NCBI GenBank assembly: GCA_030618475.1
Contig: JAUXDG010000026.1
Span: 1-18,457, forward strand
DNA length: 18,457 nucleotides
Source: Gammaproteobacteria bacterium
GTDB taxonomy: Bacteria > Pseudomonadota > Gammaproteobacteria > DSM-19610
Direction of reading: 5' to 3'
This document shows positions 14,805-18,457 of this stretch, piece after piece. The first letter of the stretch is position 1, and each line of letters begins with the position of its first letter. A model generated the notes under the pieces. It was not told the origin of the DNA, searched no databases, and saw nothing but the letters and a program-made list of their open reading frames with translations. A program made the position numbers and the translations under genes.

Positions 14805-16037
14805 ATGTGTCGAGCAATTTTCAAACCCCTGCTTTATCTGCTTGTCGCCCTGCTGAGCCTGGCTGCCATGCCGACGGCCACGATTGCCGCAGATCGTTAC
14901 GACGTTTCCTATCTCTGGCATCGGGACGCCACCAGTGTCCTGGATTACCGCAAGCAAGTTGCCCGCGTTCTTGGACCTGGTGTTTCGAAGGATCTCAAAG
15001 TGGTTGCCAACGCCGACCTCTTCGGTCTTGTCTACACGCGTCGCGGTGACAGCGCCGGAGCAGCCCAGGTCGCACGGAACCACACCCGGCTGTTGCGATC
15101 CCGGGGCCTGGAGGCGGCGGCCCCGATACGCTCGCAGGACTGGGCGTTGCCCGGCAACAATAGCGACCGGAGCGTGTCTTCCGCATCGGTCACCACGCCA
15201 AGCCTTCCGCGCAGCAAGCTGACAACAAACGAGCGCGACCGGGAGATCCGTGACATCGGGGCTGCTGTCGAGGATTACATCAAGCGCCTTCGCCGGGAAG
15301 GCAAGCTCGCTTCCGACGAGCGGACCGGCTGGTCGGTTTATGATTTCACCACCGGCGAAAAGCTCGTCACAATCAACGAGGATGTTCAGTTTCAGGCAGC
15401 CAGCCTTGTGAAACCGTTTATTGCAGCAGCCTTTTTTCACAGGGTTCAACAGGGTGAGCTCGTTTACGGAAGCAAGAGCCGCCGGCACATGGAGCGCATG
15501 ATCCAGCACTCGGACAATAACTCCACGAATTGGGTCACCCGGCAGGCAGGTGGACCACAGGCGGTCGAACGAATACTGAAGCGGCATTATCCCGGAGTAT
15601 TTCAGGAGACCCATCTCGTAGAGTACATACCCGCCGACGGCCGAACTTACCGTAACAAGGCATCCATACACGATTACAGCCGCTTCCTGCATGCAGTCTG
15701 GACAGAGGACATTCCCGGAGCCCGTGAGATCAAACGCCTGATGTCACTGCCCGGATCCGACCGGATCTATACGGGTGCACGGGATATTCCGAAAGGCACC
15801 GAGGTCTACAACAAGACCGGCAGCACCGCGCGCGTGTGCGGCGATATGGGTATCCTGAACGTCCAGGGCCGGGATGGCAGACGTTACCCCTATACGGTGA
15901 TCGGCATCATAGAGAAGCAGCAGAGCGCCCGTAACTACACGACCTGGATCCGCTCACGCAGCGACGTCATCCGCAACGTATCCAACATCGTCTATCAGGG
16001 CATCGCGCAGCACCACAATTTAGACGGCGTACTCTAG
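14805..16037 (+). CDS. Secreted serine hydrolase with class A beta-lactamase fold
   Basis: A 410-residue exported protein. Residues 1-29 form a signal peptide (core LLYLLVALLSLAAM). Residues about 31-112 are a small alpha-beta region that recalls SPOR-type repeats. A polar linker (113-145) leads to the hydrolase domain (about 150-400). That domain shows all three active-site motifs of the class A beta-lactamase/PBP fold: S200-L-V-K203, S236-D-N238 and K337-T-G339. I see no ExxLN motif with the general-base glutamate of true class A beta-lactamases, so peptidoglycan-related or other hydrolase activity is likelier than antibiotic hydrolysis. ATG 14805 begins the signal peptide; a TTG at 14787 would add six residues. 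It stands alone, with a dispersed-repeat copy 22 bp downstream. Confidence 0.8.
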   Translation: MCRAIFKPLLYLLVALLSLAAMPTATIAADRYDVSYLWHRDATSVLDYRKQVARVLGPGVSKDLKVVANADLFGLVYTRRGDSAGAAQVARNHTRLLRSRGLEAAAPIRSQDWALPGNNSDRSVSSASVTTPSLPRSKLTTNERDREIRDIGAAVEDYIKRLRREGKLASDERTGWSVYDFTTGEKLVTINEDVQFQAASLVKPFIAAAFFHRVQQGELVYGSKSRRHMERMIQHSDNNSTNWVTRQAGGPQAVERILKRHYPGVFQETHLVEYIPADGRTYRNKASIHDYSRFLHAVWTEDIPGAREIKRLMSLPGSDRIYTGARDIPKGTEVYNKTGSTARVCGDMGILNVQGRDGRRYPYTVIGIIEKQQSARNYTTWIRSRSDVIRNVSNIVYQGIAQHHNLDGVL

Positions 16038-16058
16038 TCTCCTTCAGTAATGCCAGCC

Positions 16059-16069
16059 AGGAGCCTGTC
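16059..16069 (+). repeat. Dispersed repeat AGGAGCCTGTC, copy 3
   Basis: Same 11-mer as copies at 7105-7115 (minus) and 8685-8695. A degenerate second arm (AGGCTTC near 16075) gives at best a weak hairpin. It lies between the serine hydrolase gene and the small minus-strand gene, converging with both. Confidence 0.5.
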
Positions 16070-16080
16070 CGTCAAAGGCT

Positions 16081-16200
16081 TCACAGGATAGTGAAGAACA
16101 GGAACACTACTGCCCAGATAGCAAGGCTAACCATCAACCAGATGACGATTGACATACTGGGCTCGTACTCCGGCTTCCTATCGTCATTGTCCCGATCCAC
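16081..16200 (-). CDS. Small single-pass membrane protein, 39 residues
   Basis: A short minus-strand frame that is easy to miss. It starts at GTG (16200-16198), with GGGAGGA (16214-16208) seven bases upstream, the strongest ribosome site in this part of the window. A TTG immediately before is an alternative start. The product has an acidic and basic N-terminus (VDRDNDDRKPEYEPSM, about residues 1-16) followed by one hydrophobic helix (IVIWLMVSLAIWAVVFLFF, about 18-36) and ends at TGA. The shape, a charged cytosolic head plus one transmembrane segment, is typical of small membrane proteins that accompany larger complexes. I do not know a named family. The gene is isolated. Confidence 0.6.
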   Translation of the reverse strand: MDRDNDDRKPEYEPSMSIVIWLMVSLAIWAVVFLFFTIL

Positions 16201-16214
16201 CAATGCGTCCTCCC

Positions 16215-16670
16215 GCCATCGTCAGCTAAGCGGCGAATATGCTAAACGGGTTCGACATGGAAGACATTGGCCGGGAATCCCGATCAGTTGGCTTTACACG
16301 CCATTTGTACCCACACTTACCAGAAAGCTGCAATCGTATGCCCCATACGCTGCGCCTGGAATCATCGCGGCTGAAAATCAACCTTGCACGCGATGGTGAG
16401 AAGTGAGCGGAGCGGGGTTAACGAGATCGCTGCCTCTGCAACCGCAGCCCAATCATGTGCCCCTGTTGGGCATGACACTATGCCCATACACGAAAATTGC
16501 CCGTTTTGGTCACCTGCCCCCCGGATGAATAAAAGAAAGCCACTCGAATTCAATCGCTTACTAAACCCTATCAGGCTGGCACACGTCCTGCTTGGATTCC
16601 ATTAAGGAAGTTTTTCCGGTAGTCGCTCAATTCCCGGCCACTGGATTACTGACATGACAAAGGGGTAACT
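16215..16670. other. Intergenic region without recognisable gene
   Basis: Short open frames on both strands lack coding character and ribosome sites. A small GCCC/GGGC hairpin occurs near 16459-16472. I see no tRNA, no strong promoter and no mobile element. Confidence 0.4.
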
Positions 16671-17165
16671 ATGACTGAATCCCTCAGGGAAACCGTTCAC
16701 AAGCAACATAACGCACTGCGTACGCTGCTCCATGCACCGCTTCGCTCGATTGCAAGCCACGCTGTCAGAGTATGGTTTAACCGCGAGCGGCTTGACGTTG
16801 TTCTATCAGAGGCGATGGGCGAGTGCTTCCAGTGTGACCTCCTCTATGCCATCGATACCGACGGGCGCCAGGTGAGTTCAAATATCCATGAACGTTCAAT
16901 CGACCCCGGCAGTTACGGGCAGGACCTGTCCCTTCGACCCTATCTCGTCACCATGCCGCTACCGGGTAATGTAGCATTTCAGGGCGCATTCCTGTGCGAG
17001 GTGTACACCAGCCAGGTCAGCCGGTGTCCGTGCGTGACCGTGATGTGCGGCGTCACATCAGGACCGACGACGCTGGGATTCATCGCCGCAGACCTGAATC
17101 CCCACCACCTGCCCCCCCTCCAAACTGCGCGCCCGACATCACAGCTGGCAGCAGATTTACGCTAA
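16671..17165 (+). CDS. PDC/Cache-like sensor domain protein
   Basis: A 164-residue soluble protein without signal peptide or membrane helix. An N-terminal helical part (residues 1-50) leads into a PDC/Cache-like fold. Its marks are LLYAIDTDGRQVSSNI (57-72), the GQDLSLRPYL segment (83-92) and the closing GPTTLGFIAADLN (131-143). These recall ligand-binding sensor domains of chemoreceptors and kinases, but here the domain stands alone and cytoplasmic. AAAGGGG ends 6 bp before the ATG and supports the start. The last 20 residues are proline-rich and less convincing. No signalling partner lies next to it. Ligand and role are unknown. Confidence 0.65.
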   Translation: MTESLRETVHKQHNALRTLLHAPLRSIASHAVRVWFNRERLDVVLSEAMGECFQCDLLYAIDTDGRQVSSNIHERSIDPGSYGQDLSLRPYLVTMPLPGNVAFQGAFLCEVYTSQVSRCPCVTVMCGVTSGPTTLGFIAADLNPHHLPPLQTARPTSQLAADLR

Positions 17166-17259
17166 CCCGCGTTATTCCAGCTCGTTACACCGCACACTAC
17201 CTGGGTTGATCTGCAACCAAGCGCGACCCGTGCGTGGTATCAGCTGTATCAAGTCATTT

Positions 17260-18132
17260 TCAGGCTGCCGTCCCGCTGACAATATGGATATCGCGCTGCG
17301 GGTAGGGAATGCCGATACCTTCTTCATCAAAGCGATTCTTGATGGTTTCGATGATATCGAACTTGACACCCCAGTAGTCAGCCGTGTTTGTCCATACGCG
17401 CACGACAAAATTGACACTGCTGTCGGCCAATTCCGCCACCGCCACCTTCGGCGCCGGGTCGCTATGTATGCGCGACTCTTTACCGATAATGTCGATCAAC
17501 ACATTCTTGACCTTTGACAGGTCCGCGTCATAGGCAACACCGACTGTCATGTCCACACGTCGCGTTTCCTTGGCCGAGTAATTGGTGATGTTATCGCCCG
17601 CCAACTTGGCATTGGGGATGATAATAGTCTTGTTGTCACCCGTCTTGAGTGTGGTAGTAAATATCTGGATAGCCTCAACGACACCTGCCACACCGGCGCC
17701 TTCGATGAAATCACCGACCTTGAACGGCCGGAAAATAATCATCAGGAAACCGGCCGCGAAATTTGCCAGTGAGCCCTGCAATGCCAAACCAACCGCAAGA
17801 CCGGCAGCACCGAGAATGGCAATAAACGATGTTGTCTGTATACCCAGTTGGCCAAGCGCGGCAATGACCACGAAGGCCAGCAAGCCAATGTAGGCAATAC
17901 TGGCCACAAAACCAATGATGATCGGATCCGCGCCTGACTTTTCCATCATGCTCCGCACGCCCCTGCGCACCATCATCGCAATCCAGCGGCCGATAATAAA
18001 TATTGCCAGCGCAGCAATGACTTTCAGCCCCCAGACTGCGACCACATCCTGGACTTGCGTCCAGAGCTGGCTGACCTGATCGACACTGGTGGGTATCACT
18101 TCCGTAACGTCTAATACATCATTCTCTTCCAT
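17260..18132 (-). CDS. mscS: Small-conductance mechanosensitive channel (MscS family)
   Basis: A 290-residue inner-membrane channel that opens under membrane tension to release solutes during osmotic downshock. Three transmembrane helices are visible, at about 33-52, 72-94 and 100-130. The third is the Gly/Ala-rich pore helix ILGAAGLAVGLALQGSLANF (106-125), the family hallmark. It is followed by RPFKVGDFIE (135-144), NAKLAGDNITNYS and the beta and alpha-beta vestibule ending GIPYPQRDIHI. Length matches the E. coli MscS type. The ribosome site is GAGG, ten bases before the ATG. It is convergent with the PDC-like gene, with 94 bp between the stops. Confidence 0.95.
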   Translation of the reverse strand: MEENDVLDVTEVIPTSVDQVSQLWTQVQDVVAVWGLKVIAALAIFIIGRWIAMMVRRGVRSMMEKSGADPIIIGFVASIAYIGLLAFVVIAALGQLGIQTTSFIAILGAAGLAVGLALQGSLANFAAGFLMIIFRPFKVGDFIEGAGVAGVVEAIQIFTTTLKTGDNKTIIIPNAKLAGDNITNYSAKETRRVDMTVGVAYDADLSKVKNVLIDIIGKESRIHSDPAPKVAVAELADSSVNFVVRVWTNTADYWGVKFDIIETIKNRFDEEGIGIPYPQRDIHIVSGTAA

Positions 18133-18248
18133 TTTTCAGTTGCCTCGAATTGAATCGTTTGTTAAATGCAGATACGGCCTGTGTCATTCCAGCAACCGCC
18201 TCGGAAATCAAACCCGGCCCCCAAAATGGCCCGCTCAAATGGGCGCCA

Positions 18249-18276
18249 AGTTTAAGTGATCCCGAATCAAAATCAA
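18249..18276 (-). promoter_or_regulatory. Putative mscS promoter
   Basis: On the minus strand, TTGATT (18276-18271) and TAAACT (18254-18249) are spaced by 16 bp, about 117 bp upstream of the mscS ATG. A second TTGATT lies immediately after the first. The match is moderate. Confidence 0.25.
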
Positions 18277-18309
18277 CATACAACTATCGCTAAATACCTG
18301 CCCACGGCA

Positions 18310-18456
18310 CTAAAAGCGTCCGGGCAAATACAGCAAACCGGCCAGAAAGGCCTTGCAATCTCGCTGAATGTTGCCAATCATTGCTTCGACAAATGCCTTC
18401 TGCCAGAAGCTTCACGGGGCTGTGAGCATCTCCTGGATGCCCACGCAGCGCACCGA
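18310..18456 (-). pseudogene. Broken 3' end of an unidentified gene at the window edge
   Basis: The minus strand carries one frame with protein-like text on both sides of an in-frame TGA (18414-18412). It reads RCVGIQEMLTAP before the stop and SFWQKAFVEAMIGNIQRD, then CKAFLAGLLYLPGRF, after it, ending at TAG (18312-18310). A single CGA-to-TGA change would explain the interruption. The 5' part lies outside the window. I do not recognise the family. The alternative is chance openness of a short frame. Confidence 0.3.
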
Positions 18457-18457
18457 T

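Noticed and set aside
14775..15692. 305-codon minus-strand frame opposite the serine hydrolase
   Set aside because: The plus strand has a signal peptide and three intact active-site motifs; the antisense frame has no recognisable domain.
16362..16605. Short open frames on both strands in the gap before the PDC-like gene
   Set aside because: No ribosome sites, no recognisable domains and unusual composition.
18412..18414. TGA in the edge frame as a selenocysteine codon
   Set aside because: No SECIS-like hairpin was recognised just downstream and the gene is unidentified; a nonsense mutation is simpler.
1..18457. CRISPR array, tRNA or rRNA genes
   Set aside because: No regularly spaced direct repeats and no tRNA or rRNA signature were seen anywhere in the window.

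Overview
The window looks like the chromosome of a gammaproteobacterium. BioA, the polX fragment, the CHAD and HDOD proteins, the MscS channel and the GC-rich codon use (37 of 60 bases at 10621-10680) all point that way. An FNR-type box and a tungsten-type aldehyde oxidoreductase operon suggest a facultative or anaerobic lifestyle; a relative of sulfur-oxidising lineages is my guess. I cannot name the species from sequence alone.

Left part (1-3700) is a patchwork. A decayed IS91-like transposase tail on the minus strand abuts a broken fragment of polX (DNA polymerase X, PHP domain). Next comes an AT-richer island (20 GC of 60 bases at 1921-1980) carrying a Crp/Fnr-family regulator and a ten-helix-type membrane protein with a single cysteine. 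A truncated P-loop protein resembling Clp1/Grc3 polynucleotide kinases and a 49-residue ribbon-helix-helix protein follow.

From 3752 to 6803 lies a tight CHAD-domain/ParA-like pair followed by a secreted protein. CHAD domains are tied to polyphosphate, and ParA ATPases without ParB position large cargoes, so this pair is a candidate granule-positioning system. Positions 6804-7311 hold only gene debris and a copy of a dispersed repeat. bioA (biotin synthesis) occupies 7312-8631 on the minus strand.

Between bioA and the next operon (8632-9219) is an unusually rich regulatory stretch. It holds a repeat hairpin, a perfect FNR-type box TTGAT-N4-ATCAA with a -10 at class II spacing toward bioA, a 114-nt element closed by a 12-bp stem, a second hairpin, and sigma70-like and sigma54-like promoter candidates.

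The operon at 9220-13473 encodes a four-cluster ferredoxin, a tungsten-type aldehyde ferredoxin oxidoreductase, an FAD/NAD-linked oxidoreductase, a MoaD/ThiS-like protein and a small uncharacterised protein. The layout matches the AorABC-type aldehyde oxidoreductases, where electrons pass from the W-pterin subunit through the ferredoxin subunit to the FAD subunit. Both small proteins at the end of the operon finish in Gly-Gly.

The right part carries an HDOD signalling protein, a secreted class-A-beta-lactamase-fold serine hydrolase, an unannotated-looking 39-residue membrane protein with a strong ribosome site, a soluble PDC/Cache-like sensor protein, an MscS channel, and at the right edge the broken 3' end of an unidentified gene.
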